Below are positions 7,424-16,214 of a stretch of 64,000 nucleotides of DNA, piece after piece (position 1 is the stretch's first letter; every line of letters begins with the position of its first letter). The position numbers and the translations under genes were made by a program. Source of the stretch: Zafaria cholistanensis (lineage in GTDB: Bacteria > Actinomycetota > Actinomycetes > Actinomycetales > Micrococcaceae); contig NZ_BKDJ01000003.1 of the NCBI RefSeq assembly GCF_008580665.1, positions 1 through 64,000 of the forward strand. Reading direction: 5' to 3'. The notes beneath the pieces were generated by a model that saw only the letters and a list, made by a program, of their open reading frames with translations, was not told the origin of the DNA and made no database searches.

Positions 7424-8607
7424 CAGGCGTCCCATCTCCTGAAGAGTGCCGCGATGGCCTGGCCGCCGCCGATGCACAGCGTCGCGATGCCCAGTTCCAG
7501 CCCCCGGCGCTGCAGGTCCTTGGCGACCCGCAGGGCCAGGATGGCGCCGGTGGCGCCCACCGGATGGCCCAGGGCGATGGCCCCGCCGTAGGGATTCGTA
7601 GTTTCTGGGTCCAGCCCCACGTCCCGGATGACGGCCACGGCTTGGGCGGCAAACGCCTCGTTTAATTCGACAACGCCGATGTCGCTGGGCTTCAGGCCCG
7701 TCTCGGCGAAGAGCTTTTGCAGGGCCAGGGCCGGCGCATAGCCCATCAGGGCCGGATCGATGCCGGCAACCGCCACGTGTTCCAGGGTGGCGAGCGCGTC
7801 CAGCCCCCGTTCGCGCAGGGTGTTTTCGCGCATCAGGACCATCGCGGCGGCGCCATCGTTGACCCCGGAGGCATTGCCGGCGGTGACGGATCCGTCCTGC
7901 AGGAAGGCCGGGTGCAGGCTGGCCAGGCTGGCCAGCGTGGTGTCCGGGCGGGGGTGCTCGTCGTCGGTTACCGTCACCGGATTCCTGCCCAGCACCTTCA
8001 CGGGGGTGATTTCCTCGGCGAACGCCGCTCGGGCGGCAGCCGTGGCCGCCCGCCGCTGGCTTTCCAGCGCGAACTCGTCCTGTTCGGCGCGGCTGACGCC
8101 GTACTTTTCCGCCACGTTTTCGGCGGTGACACCCATGTGCTTGTTGCTGAACGGGTCGGTCAGCATGGCGAGGGTCCCGTCAACCGCCGTTCGGTTGCCC
8201 AGCCGGCCGTTGGCCCGGGAATCGAAGTCAAGGAACGGCATGCGGGACATCGACTCGTCGCCCCCGGCAAGGACGATCTCCGCCGCCCCCCAGCGCAGCT
8301 GCTGCGCCGCCGACCAGACCGCCTGCAGGCCGCTGCCGCAGAGCCGGTTCACGGTGAGCGCCGTGGCGGAGGGCAGCACCCCCGCGGCGAGGGCGACCCG
8401 CCGCGCGTTGTAGGCGTCCGCTCCCACCTGGCCCACGCAGCCCATGATGACCTCGTCCACGTCCTGCGCATCGACCCCGCTGCGTTCCAGAGCGGCGGTG
8501 GCGGCAATGGCCCCCAGTTCATGGGCAGGCAGGGACATCAGGGCGCCACCGTACCGGCCCACCGGCGTCCGCGCGCCCTCGGCGATCACAATCTTTTCCT
8601 GCGGCAT
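7423..8607 (-). CDS. Acetyl-CoA acyltransferase (thiolase)
   Basis: A 394-residue thiolase that cleaves 3-ketoacyl-CoA with CoA. The nucleophilic cysteine is in NRLCGSGLQAV (about residue 89), followed by LNEAFAAQ, GHPVGATG (catalytic His) and CIGGGQ (second Cys). All four landmarks are intact. An RSRANGR-type loop and NKHMGVTAENVAEKYG are typical of degradative thiolases. The ATG at 8607 is 65 bases downstream of the acyl-CoA dehydrogenase stop and overlaps the next gene. It probably acts on the chain product of the ring-opening pathway; a second thiolase sits at 55516. Confidence 0.9.
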   Translation of the reverse strand: MPQEKIVIAEGARTPVGRYGGALMSLPAHELGAIAATAALERSGVDAQDVDEVIMGCVGQVGADAYNARRVALAAGVLPSATALTVNRLCGSGLQAVWSAAQQLRWGAAEIVLAGGDESMSRMPFLDFDSRANGRLGNRTAVDGTLAMLTDPFSNKHMGVTAENVAEKYGVSRAEQDEFALESQRRAATAAARAAFAEEITPVKVLGRNPVTVTDDEHPRPDTTLASLASLHPAFLQDGSVTAGNASGVNDGAAAMVLMRENTLRERGLDALATLEHVAVAGIDPALMGYAPALALQKLFAETGLKPSDIGVVELNEAFAAQAVAVIRDVGLDPETTNPYGGAIALGHPVGATGAILALRVAKDLQRRGLELGIATLCIGGGQAIAALFRRWDA

Positions 8608-8672
8608 GGTGCCTCGTTTCTCTTGGGTCCGCCGCTGCGGCGGGAACTGGCCTGCGGTGTCCTGTGGTGCGC

Positions 8673-9920
8673 TCAGCCGGCGACTTCGCGGCCCAGCAGT
8701 TGGCGGGCTATGATCCACTTCTGGATTTCGTTGGCGCCCTCGTAGATTTCGGTGACCTTGCTGTCGCGGTAGAGGGCCTCTACGGGGCCGGGCATTCCGT
8801 CAGCGCCGAGTTCCTGGGTGAACCCGAGGCCGCCAAAGAGCTGGACCGCGTCGCGGGCGATGTCGACGGCCAGCGATGTGCCGGCGATCTTGGCCATTGC
8901 CGCCTCGGGCTCGGGCACGGTGCTTCCCTGGTCCATGCGGAGGGCGGCCTTGATGTAGAGCGACCGGGCGGCTTCGAGTTGGACGGCCCGGTCCGCCATC
9001 AGGAACTGCCAGTGCTGGAACCGGCCCAGTTTCGCGCCGAAGGCCTCCCGGGTCCGGAGCCGCTCGGTCATCTGGTCGAAGGCGTTCTGGGCCATGCCCA
9101 CCCCTGCGGCGGCGATGGCGACGCGTCCGTAGGTGAGCATCGAGAGCGCGATCTTCAGGCCTCCGCCCTCGGCGCCGAGCAGCGCGCTGTCCGGCAGTTC
9201 CACGCCGTCAAGGACGACGTCGGCGGTCAGCTGGCCCTTGTTGCCGAGCTTGCGGTCCGCCCGCCCCACGGTGAGGCCGGGGGCCGTGCCTGGCACGATG
9301 AACATGGAAAGCCGCTCACCGGTGCGTGCCAGAACCAGGATGACATCGGCGACCGGGGCATTGGTGATCCACCGCTTGCGCCCCTGCAGCCGCCAGCCGG
9401 TGCCGGTGCGGGTGGCGGTGGTCTGCACGGACTGGGGACTCAGGTCGCTTGAGGAGCCGGGCTCGCTGGTGGCGAAGGCCCCAATGATCTCTCCGCGGAC
9501 CAGCGGTCCCATCCACTGCTGGCGTTGCCCGGGCGATCCCTGGTTCAGTGCGGTCCCGGCCAGGACGCAGTGGACGTCGAAAATCGCGGCCACGGAATTT
9601 GAGTGGTACGCCAGCTCCTCGATGGCCGCCACGGTCGCGGAGGCCGGCCTTTCCAGGCCCAGGCCGCCGGCCTCGGCAGGGAAGGCAATCCGGAAAAGCC
9701 CCTCGCGGGCCATCGCCTCGAACACGTCGGCGGGAAAGCCGTCCTCCACCTCGTCGCCGGTGGCAATGCGGCCGGCGGCGGGGGCAACGACGGAGTCGGC
9801 GAAGCGGCGCACCCGCCCGCGGACCTCCAAAGTTTCCGCGCTGGAGAGCAGGTCGTGGTAGAGGCGATCGGCCTGCCGCGCGGGTACGTGGACGGCGCTG
9901 TCGGTGGTGGTGCTGGTCAT
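8673..9920 (-). CDS. Acyl-CoA dehydrogenase
   Basis: A 415-residue FAD enzyme that introduces the 2,3 double bond into acyl-CoA and passes electrons to ETF. The FAD/substrate motif FATSEPGSSSDLSPQS lies near residue 150, the RTREAFGAKLGRFQHWQF helix near 290, and the catalytic glutamate is in EIYEGANEIQKW near the C-terminus. GGAGGACT precedes the ATG at 9920. It is the fifth gene of the minus-strand operon, between an SDR and a thiolase, and is one of four acyl-CoA dehydrogenases in the window. ETF genes are at 60812-62577. Confidence 0.9.
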   Translation of the reverse strand: MTSTTTDSAVHVPARQADRLYHDLLSSAETLEVRGRVRRFADSVVAPAAGRIATGDEVEDGFPADVFEAMAREGLFRIAFPAEAGGLGLERPASATVAAIEELAYHSNSVAAIFDVHCVLAGTALNQGSPGQRQQWMGPLVRGEIIGAFATSEPGSSSDLSPQSVQTTATRTGTGWRLQGRKRWITNAPVADVILVLARTGERLSMFIVPGTAPGLTVGRADRKLGNKGQLTADVVLDGVELPDSALLGAEGGGLKIALSMLTYGRVAIAAAGVGMAQNAFDQMTERLRTREAFGAKLGRFQHWQFLMADRAVQLEAARSLYIKAALRMDQGSTVPEPEAAMAKIAGTSLAVDIARDAVQLFGGLGFTQELGADGMPGPVEALYRDSKVTEIYEGANEIQKWIIARQLLGREVAG

Positions 9921-9976
9921 GAGTCCTCCAGGTACTGGTGGGGGAAGCGGGCAGGGGATGGACGCGCCGCGGGTTT

Positions 9977-10747
9977 TCAGCTGCTGGTGTAGCCGGCGTC
10001 TACGTGGATGGTGGTTCCGGTGACGTAGGAGGACAGGTCCGAGGCCAGCCAGAGCGTGGCCTGGGCAACCTCCTCGGCCGTGCCGAAGCGGTTGAGCAGG
10101 CCCAGCCGCGGGGCGATGCCGGCCTCCGACTGCCCGCGCCGCGCCAGCGAGGCATGCAGCATGGGCGTGTCGATGGTGCCCGGGGCCACGCAGTTGATGC
10201 GGATGTTCCGCGCGCCGTTTTCCATGGCCGCAACCTTGGTCAGCCCCACGACGCCGTGCTTGGCCGCAACGTAGGCGGCGGCGTTGGCCCGCGGACGGAA
10301 ACCGCGGACCGAGGAGACATTGATGATGGACCCGCCGCCGCCCTGCCTGATCAGCTGCCGCAACTCGTACTTCAGGCACAGCGCAACCCCTTTGAGGTTG
10401 ACGCCCATCAGCCGGTCCCAGTAGTCCTCGTCGAGTTCCGGAAGCGGGTTGACGTCGGGAGTGATGGCGGCGTTGTTCACCGCAGTGTCCAGCCGGCCGT
10501 AGGCGGCGATGACGGCGTCCACCATCGACTTCACCTGCTCCGACCGGGAAACGTCGACCTTGATGTAGCAGGCGGTGCCGCCGTCCGCCTCGATCCCGGC
10601 CACGGTCCTCCGGCCGGCCTCCTCGTTGAAGTCCGCCACGGCGACCCTGGCGCCGGCCCTGGCGAAAAGCCCGGCCGTCGCCGCGCCCATGCCCATGCCC
10701 GCGCCGGTCACCAGCGCGACCTTGTCCTGCAGCACCGGATACGTCAT
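9977..10747 (-). CDS. SDR-family NAD(P) oxidoreductase
   Basis: A 256-residue classical short-chain dehydrogenase. The nucleotide motif VTGAGMGMGAA is near residue 13, NNAA near 89, a serine in NVSSVRG, and the catalytic YVAAK (Tyr, Lys) near 158; the C-terminus ends in the usual TTIHVDAGYTSS. It probably interconverts a hydroxy and keto group on a ring or acyl-CoA intermediate. It is third from the end of the operon's oxidative genes, 31 bases after the LLM gene. Substrate not predictable. Confidence 0.85.
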   Translation of the reverse strand: MTYPVLQDKVALVTGAGMGMGAATAGLFARAGARVAVADFNEEAGRRTVAGIEADGGTACYIKVDVSRSEQVKSMVDAVIAAYGRLDTAVNNAAITPDVNPLPELDEDYWDRLMGVNLKGVALCLKYELRQLIRQGGGGSIINVSSVRGFRPRANAAAYVAAKHGVVGLTKVAAMENGARNIRINCVAPGTIDTPMLHASLARRGQSEAGIAPRLGLLNRFGTAEEVAQATLWLASDLSSYVTGTTIHVDAGYTSS

Positions 10748-10778
10748 CGTGTTCGCTCGCTTCTGGGGTGGGTGCCGC

Positions 10779-11792
10779 TCACCGGAAAGACGGGAGGACT
10801 TCGTCCCTGAACAGTTCCAGGGTGCGCAGCACCTGCTCCTGCTCAAGCCCGTACCACTGCATGCGCAAGACGATGTAGGTCAGGCCCTGCTCCTCCAGTT
10901 CCTTCAGGGCAACCACGGCCGAGGCCGGGTCCGTGAACAGGTAAGAGGCATCCGCGGTTTCCGTCGCGGCCTGGTCCGAGGCCAGGTGGGCATAGTTGCC
11001 CGTCTGGTCGGGTGCGTTGTACTTCGCGTACTCGCGGGTCAGCGAGTTGCGTGCGGCCAGCCCCACGGCCCGCGCCCGGTCCGCGTCCGGATCCAGCACG
11101 AGCTCGCGGCGGACCACGAACTCCGAGGCCGGGCCCAGGCCGAGCCGGTCGCGCTCGGCACGGTAGTGGCCGAGGACGACCTCCAGCTTTTCGGGGGAGG
11201 TGTGGGGCGGAACGATCCAGGCGTCGCCAAGCCGGGCCGCCCGCTCCGCGCCCTTGCGGTGGGCGCCGGCGCCGATCCAGATCGGGGGCCCGCCGGGCTG
11301 GACCGGGACCAGGCTGATCCGCTCGTCCTCGATGTGGAAGTGCCGGCCGGCGAAGCTGGTCCGTTCCCCGCTCCAGAGCTGGCGCACCAGCTGGATGCTC
11401 TCCTCGAAGCGGCTGATCCGCTCCTCCATCGGCACGCCGAAGGACTTGAACTCGTTCTCGCGGTAGCCCATCCCGAAGCCGGCGATCGCGTTGCCGTTGC
11501 TGAGGTGGTCCAGGGTGGAGAACTCCTCGGCCACCCCGACCGGGTGGCGCAGGGGCAGGATGTACATGTTGGTGCCCAGCTTCATCTCGCCGGCGTCCTG
11601 CGACAGCGCCGAGAGCAGGTGCACCGGCTGCAGCGTCGGCATGCCGCCCAGGTAGTGCTGCAGTACCCAGAGCGAGTCGATGCCGGCCCCGCGCGCGGCA
11701 CGGACCTGCTCGCGCAACAGCGAGATGCGGCTGGCGGGCACCACGTCCTGGGGGAAATCGTTCATTAGGGCGAGTCCGAACTTCAGTGCCAT
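10779..11792 (-). CDS. LLM-class flavin/F420-dependent oxidoreductase
   Basis: A 337-residue luciferase-like monooxygenase-fold protein (TIM barrel). Supporting motifs are LKFGLALMNDFP at the N-terminus, VLQHYLGG, TNMYILPLRHPVGVAEEFSTLDHLSNG, GFGMGYRENEF, and PPIWIGAGAHRKGAERAARLGDAW split across the barrel. Such enzymes use FMNH2 or F420 for monooxygenation, Baeyer-Villiger-like reactions or reductions. AAGGAG precedes the ATG, inside the end of the upstream gene (4-base gap). A second LLM enzyme is at 33272 and an F420:NADP oxidoreductase at 54046, so F420 is a plausible cofactor. Confidence 0.85.
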   Translation of the reverse strand: MALKFGLALMNDFPQDVVPASRISLLREQVRAARGAGIDSLWVLQHYLGGMPTLQPVHLLSALSQDAGEMKLGTNMYILPLRHPVGVAEEFSTLDHLSNGNAIAGFGMGYRENEFKSFGVPMEERISRFEESIQLVRQLWSGERTSFAGRHFHIEDERISLVPVQPGGPPIWIGAGAHRKGAERAARLGDAWIVPPHTSPEKLEVVLGHYRAERDRLGLGPASEFVVRRELVLDPDADRARAVGLAARNSLTREYAKYNAPDQTGNYAHLASDQAATETADASYLFTDPASAVVALKELEEQGLTYIVLRMQWYGLEQEQVLRTLELFRDEVLPSFR

Positions 11793-11796
11793 CTGC

Positions 11797-13932
11797 TTAC
11801 TCCTTCGTGGATGGGTCGAGGATCAGGGCGGCGTCGACGATGACGGCGCCACCGGGGGCTTCCGAGACGATGACGGGGTTCAGGTCGGCCTGCTGCAGCC
11901 AGCCGGAGGCCGCGAACAGCTCCGAGAAGTCCACGATGAGCCCAATCAGCGATTCCCTGTCGTAGCGGGTCCCGCGGTGGCCCCGCAGCAGCCGGCCGAC
12001 CGCCAGCTCGTCGAGCGCGCCCCCGGCCTCCTCCCGCGTGAGGGGGCATTGGCGGAACACCACGTCGTCGACCAGCTCGGCCAGGACGCCGCCGGCCCCG
12101 ATCATCACCAGCGGGCCGAACCGGGGATCCCGGATCCCGCCAATGATGACCTCGGCCCCCTCGCGGAGCTCGGCCAGCAGCAGCCCCTCCGATTCCAGCC
12201 CCTGTGCGGCGACGATGTCCGCGAAGTCCCCCACAGCCCGGGCGAGGTCGGCTTCGCCGCGCACCCCCACCCGCACCAGGCCCAGGTCGGACTTGTGCAC
12301 CACGCCGGCGCACAGCTGCTTGGCCACCAGCGGCCAGCCGATCCCGGCTGCCGCCCCGGCGGCCCCGGCCGCGTCCTTGAGCAGGACCTCGCGGGAGACG
12401 GGCAGCCCGTGCCGGCGCAGGAAGGCCTTGGCCTGGTGTTCCGTGGGTAGGTCGGGCAGCCCCGCCGGACGGGGAACCGCTGCTGTCCCGCCCCGCGGCC
12501 CTGCCGCTGTGGCGGCCGAACGCAGGCCGGCCCAACGAACCAGGTGGGACAGTGCCGTGAGGGCAGCGTCGACCGAGCCGAAGTGGGCCGCCCTGCCGGC
12601 GGCGAGGACCTGCTCTCCGCGCTGCGTCAGGTTGGCGGCCGTCCAGGCCGAGATGACCGTTGGCTTCGTGCTGGCCTCGGCCGCCGCAATGAAGCCCGGC
12701 AGCAGCCGCTCGGCGTCGTGCGCCCCCCACGTGGGGATCGCGTACAGGGCCAGGTCGAACTCGGGCGCGCGCTCGAGTTCGTCGAGCACACTGCGCAGGA
12801 ACCCGGAATTGCCGATCACCTGGCCGGTGAGGTCGAAGGGGTTGCTGGGGGTGCCGAAGCGCATGTCGCGGGACAGCGCACGGATGGTGTCCTCGCCGAG
12901 CGCCGGCACCTCGAGGCCGAGTTCGCTGGCCCGGTCCGCGGCGTAGCTGCACTCCCCGCCCGAGGGCGACACGATGAGGATCCGGTTCGAGGCCGGCGGC
13001 TCGACCTTGGCCATCAGGTCGGCGGTGTGGATCAGCGCGTCGACCGAATCGACCACCAGGACGCCGATCTGTTCCATGACGCTGCGGAAGACCCGGTAGG
13101 AACCGGCCAGCGCCCCGGTGTGGCTGAGCGAACTGCGGGCCCCGGCTTCGGAACGGCCCACCTTCAGGGCCAGCACCGGCTTGCCGGCGCGGTGGGCCTT
13201 GGCCACTGCCGCCGTGAAGGCCGGCACGTCGCGCAGCTCCTCGACGAACAGGACGATCACTTTGGTGTGCTCGTCGTCGGCGAGCGCGTCCACCAGGTCG
13301 GCGACGTCAATATCGGCCTCGTTGCCGACGCTGACAAACCCGCGGATGCCGATGCCGGCTCCCTGGGCCCGGTTGAACAGGTTCACCGCCATGCCCCCGC
13401 TCTGGCTGATGATGGAGACCGCCCCGGGGGTGAAGACGTCGGTGATGTTCAGCGTGGGGCACGCCACTACCTTCTCCGCGACACCGACCGCGCCGATGCA
13501 GTTTGGCCCAAGCAGCCGGCTCCCGCCGGTGCGGGCCAGCTCCACCAGTTCCCGCTGGCGGGCCCGGCCGGCCTCGCCGTCCTCGGCGAAGCCGGCTGAA
13601 CAGACCGTAATAACCTTCACTCCGGCGTCGACGCAGTCGCGCACGGCGTCGGGCACGAGGTCGCTGCGGACCAGCAGGATGGCGGCGTCGACCGGCTCGC
13701 CAATGGCCCGGACGCTCGGATAGCAGGCCAGCCCGCCCAGCTCCGTGTGGCGCGGGTTGACCGGGAAGATGCGGCCGGCATAGCCGGTCCGCAGCAGGTT
13801 GGTGAGGCTGCGCGACGAGTACCCGGCCTCGTTGCCCGAGGCGCCGACGACGGCGATGGAGCGCGGTGCGAGCACGGACGCCAGGTCCAGCGGCAGGCGG
13901 TTGGCGGTACTGGTCAGGGTGGGTGCGTTCAT
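11797..13932 (-). CDS. Acyl-CoA synthetase, ADP-forming (acetate-CoA ligase family)
   Basis: A 711-residue single-chain NDP-forming acyl-CoA synthetase that makes CoA thioesters from acid, CoA and ATP. The CoA-binding Rossmann domain begins IAVVGASGNEAGYSS (residue 26) with GRIFPVNP; the LLGPNCIGAV and SQSGGMAV motifs follow. The phosphohistidine is in SLSHTGALAGSY near residue 270. The last 230 residues form an ATP-grasp domain (GWPLVAKQLCAG, VHKSD). Its start overlaps the stop of the enoate reductase by 4 bases. It probably activates the pathway acid or an intermediate; two AMP-forming ligases (29904, 34859) offer alternatives. Confidence 0.85.
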   Translation of the reverse strand: MNAPTLTSTANRLPLDLASVLAPRSIAVVGASGNEAGYSSRSLTNLLRTGYAGRIFPVNPRHTELGGLACYPSVRAIGEPVDAAILLVRSDLVPDAVRDCVDAGVKVITVCSAGFAEDGEAGRARQRELVELARTGGSRLLGPNCIGAVGVAEKVVACPTLNITDVFTPGAVSIISQSGGMAVNLFNRAQGAGIGIRGFVSVGNEADIDVADLVDALADDEHTKVIVLFVEELRDVPAFTAAVAKAHRAGKPVLALKVGRSEAGARSSLSHTGALAGSYRVFRSVMEQIGVLVVDSVDALIHTADLMAKVEPPASNRILIVSPSGGECSYAADRASELGLEVPALGEDTIRALSRDMRFGTPSNPFDLTGQVIGNSGFLRSVLDELERAPEFDLALYAIPTWGAHDAERLLPGFIAAAEASTKPTVISAWTAANLTQRGEQVLAAGRAAHFGSVDAALTALSHLVRWAGLRSAATAAGPRGGTAAVPRPAGLPDLPTEHQAKAFLRRHGLPVSREVLLKDAAGAAGAAAGIGWPLVAKQLCAGVVHKSDLGLVRVGVRGEADLARAVGDFADIVAAQGLESEGLLLAELREGAEVIIGGIRDPRFGPLVMIGAGGVLAELVDDVVFRQCPLTREEAGGALDELAVGRLLRGHRGTRYDRESLIGLIVDFSELFAASGWLQQADLNPVIVSEAPGGAVIVDAALILDPSTKE

Positions 13933-15962
13933 TGGTTGTCCTTGTGGTTGCCAGGCGTGCCGGCGCCGGCCGGACCCTGGAGGATCTTGGCCAGTGCATA
14001 GGCCTGGCGGGTGGCGAAAACCAGCCGGCGCGGCGCGAAGGCGTCACCGAGCAGGTGGACGTTGTCGCGGCGGTCGCGCAGCTCCTCGAACAGGGAGCTC
14101 TCCGAGACGCCGCCGCAGGCCAGCACCACCGAGTCGAAGTCCTCCAGCCGGTCCTGGACGCCGGAGTAGACGTTGCGTGTGGTGATGGTGCCGGCGCCGA
14201 TCGCGGTGACCTCCTCCATGAAACGGAACTGCACCTGCTGGGCGCTGAGCCGGCCCAGGATCACGCCCACTATGTAGCGGCCGAGCAGTTGGGCCGGTCC
14301 GTTGGTGGCGTAGACCACGCGTACGTGGTGGCCGCGGGAACTCAGGTGGTCGGCCAGGGCCAGCGGGGGCATATGGTCGTCCTGGGCCACGACGACCACC
14401 CGTTTGCCGGGGATGGCGGCGCCGCTGAGGACGTCGCGGATCTCCAGCACCGCCTCGCCGTGCGCGCCGTCGATTGGCGGGCGCCTGGCCGAGGCGCCGG
14501 TGGCCACGGCGACGGCATCGGCGTCCTCGGCCAGCACGTCCGCGGCGGTGGCCGGCTGGTGGAGCCTGATCTTGACCCCCAGGTCCGCGAGCCGGTTCCG
14601 CTGCCAGTCCAGGTACCGGCCGAACCTTTCGTGCCGTGGGGCCGCCGCCGCGATCCGCAGCTGGCCGCCCACCTCCTCCGCGGCCTCCCACAGGTCCACG
14701 CGGTGCCCGCTCTCCGCCGCCAGCGCCGCCAGTTCCAGCCCCGCGGGGCCGCCGCCAACGACGAGCAGCCGCCGCGGGCTGGCCGAGCGCAGCCAGGGGC
14801 CTTCGACCTCGTTGCTCGCGTGCGGGTTCACGGCGCAGCCGAAGGGCAGCCCGTCCACGTAGCGGCGGTTGATGCATTCGTTCCCGCCGACGCAGGGACG
14901 GATCTCCGCGGTGCGGCCCTCCCGGGCCTTGAGCAGGATCTCGCCATCGGCAATGTGGGCCCGGGCCATGCCCACCACGTCGGCATCCCCGGCAGACAGG
15001 ATGCGTTCGGCGGTTTCCGGGGAGTCGACCAGCCCGGTGTGCACCACGGGCAGCCCGATGGCGCGCTTGAGGTCCCCCGCCAGGCCGGACCATTGCCCGG
15101 GGTCGAAGAAATGCGGCTGGATGTAGCTGGGGTTTCCCCAAGGGGTGCCTACGACGGCGTGGATGAAGTCGATGAGACCCGTTGATTCCAGGTACTGGGC
15201 AATCTCGATGCCGCCGGCGGCGTCGTAGCCGCCGGGAACTTCTTCCTTGAGGTTGAGCCGTACGCCGACGGCCATCGAGCCGCCGACTGCGCCGCGGATG
15301 GCGGTGAGGACCTCCACCACAAACCGCGCGCGGTTCTCCAGCGAACCGCCATAGGCGTCTGCACGGTGGTTCGTGAGCGGGGAGAGAAACCACTCCAGCA
15401 GGTCGTCGTGGTTGACATGCAGTTCGATGCCGTCCAGCCCGGCCCGCCGTGCCTGTTCGGCGGAGTACCCGTATTCGCGCACGAACCAGGCGATTTCCCG
15501 GGTGGTGAGCACGTGGGGCATCGAGTTGCCGGCCGGGCCGCTCAGCCGCGGCGAGGGAGCGTGGGGAAAGCCGCCGATCATTGTCATCTGGCAGGTGACG
15601 ACCGCTCCTGTCGCATGCAGGGTACCGGTGACCCGCTGCACGCGGTCCACAAAGTAGGGCAGCCGGAAATAGCCCTTGGTCTCCGCGCTGATGCCCGAGG
15701 GCTCGAAGCCGGGGATGAACTGGTTCTGGATGCGCCCGGTGACCCCGCCGACCCAGGCCACTCCCGCCTTGGCGCGGGACTCCAGGTATGCTATCGCCCG
15801 CGTTGCCTCATCCTCGTCGGTTCCCCACAGGTTGCCGATGGCGGAGTTGTGCGGCGGCATCATGACCCGGTTGCGCAGGTGCATCGGCCCGAGCCGGACG
15901 GGCGAGAACAGGTGCGGGAAAGCCGCTTCCCCCTCTGCCGCTAATCCTTGGTCATGATTCAT
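13929..15962 (-). CDS. Old-Yellow-type / 2,4-dienoyl-CoA reductase-like flavoenzyme
   Basis: A 677-residue two-part enzyme: an FMN TIM barrel (residues 15-360, LFSPVRLGPMHLRNRVMMPPH) fused to a pyridine-nucleotide/FAD domain (RRLLVVGGGPAGLELAALA near 390). This is the layout of FadH, trimethylamine dehydrogenase and related enoate reductases. The Fe-S loop reads CVGGNECINRR then FGC, so three of the four usual cysteines are present and the second is glycine. The ATG is 6 bases after a -10-like TAAGTT, suggesting a leaderless mRNA. It heads the operon and likely reduces a conjugated double bond or removes a ring substituent. Confidence 0.85.
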   Translation of the reverse strand: MNHDQGLAAEGEAAFPHLFSPVRLGPMHLRNRVMMPPHNSAIGNLWGTDEDEATRAIAYLESRAKAGVAWVGGVTGRIQNQFIPGFEPSGISAETKGYFRLPYFVDRVQRVTGTLHATGAVVTCQMTMIGGFPHAPSPRLSGPAGNSMPHVLTTREIAWFVREYGYSAEQARRAGLDGIELHVNHDDLLEWFLSPLTNHRADAYGGSLENRARFVVEVLTAIRGAVGGSMAVGVRLNLKEEVPGGYDAAGGIEIAQYLESTGLIDFIHAVVGTPWGNPSYIQPHFFDPGQWSGLAGDLKRAIGLPVVHTGLVDSPETAERILSAGDADVVGMARAHIADGEILLKAREGRTAEIRPCVGGNECINRRYVDGLPFGCAVNPHASNEVEGPWLRSASPRRLLVVGGGPAGLELAALAAESGHRVDLWEAAEEVGGQLRIAAAAPRHERFGRYLDWQRNRLADLGVKIRLHQPATAADVLAEDADAVAVATGASARRPPIDGAHGEAVLEIRDVLSGAAIPGKRVVVVAQDDHMPPLALADHLSSRGHHVRVVYATNGPAQLLGRYIVGVILGRLSAQQVQFRFMEEVTAIGAGTITTRNVYSGVQDRLEDFDSVVLACGGVSESSLFEELRDRRDNVHLLGDAFAPRRLVFATRQAYALAKILQGPAGAGTPGNHKDNQ

Positions 15963-15968
15963 ACGATT

Positions 15969-15974
15969 AACTTA
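15969..15974 (-). promoter_or_regulatory. -10 box (TAAGTT) of the minus-strand catabolic operon
   Basis: Read on the minus strand, TAAGTT ends 6 bases before the ATG at 15962 with no ribosome site between. This fits leaderless initiation of the seven-gene operon. Confidence 0.45.
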
Positions 15975-16045
15975 GATCTCGCCCCCAGCCCGGTCAAGGG
16001 GCGCCTCTTTCAGGGGCCGCGCCTCCTTGACGGGGGATTCAAACC

Positions 16046-16060
16046 ATGTTCATGATTAGG
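16046..16060. promoter_or_regulatory. ATGAT-type dyad between divergent operons
   Basis: CATGTTCATGATTAG in an otherwise GC-rich 252-base gap between the enoate-reductase operon (minus) and the crotonase gene (plus). It contains TCATGA and resembles the other ATGATWA sites of this window; it could control both directions. Confidence 0.35.
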
Positions 16061-16089
16061 CGATTTTAAAAAAGCGGTGGCTGCGAGGG

Positions 16090-16132
16090 CCCGGCGGCGC
16101 CCCAAGGGGGGGTGCCCCCGGCCGCCGCCGGG
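16090..16132. other. GC-rich leader hairpin
   Basis: Ten-base arms (16090-16099 and 16123-16132) flank a C- and G-run loop. It lies downstream of the AT-rich promoter zone and 83 bases before the crotonase ATG, so it would be in the 5' untranslated leader. Confidence 0.45.
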
Positions 16133-16214
16133 AGTCCCTGCGCACGGGCTCGTGGCCGACCGTCCCCTGGTGGTGGGTGGCGGGCCCTTTGGACCTACCT
16201 AGTTGGGAGTTGAC

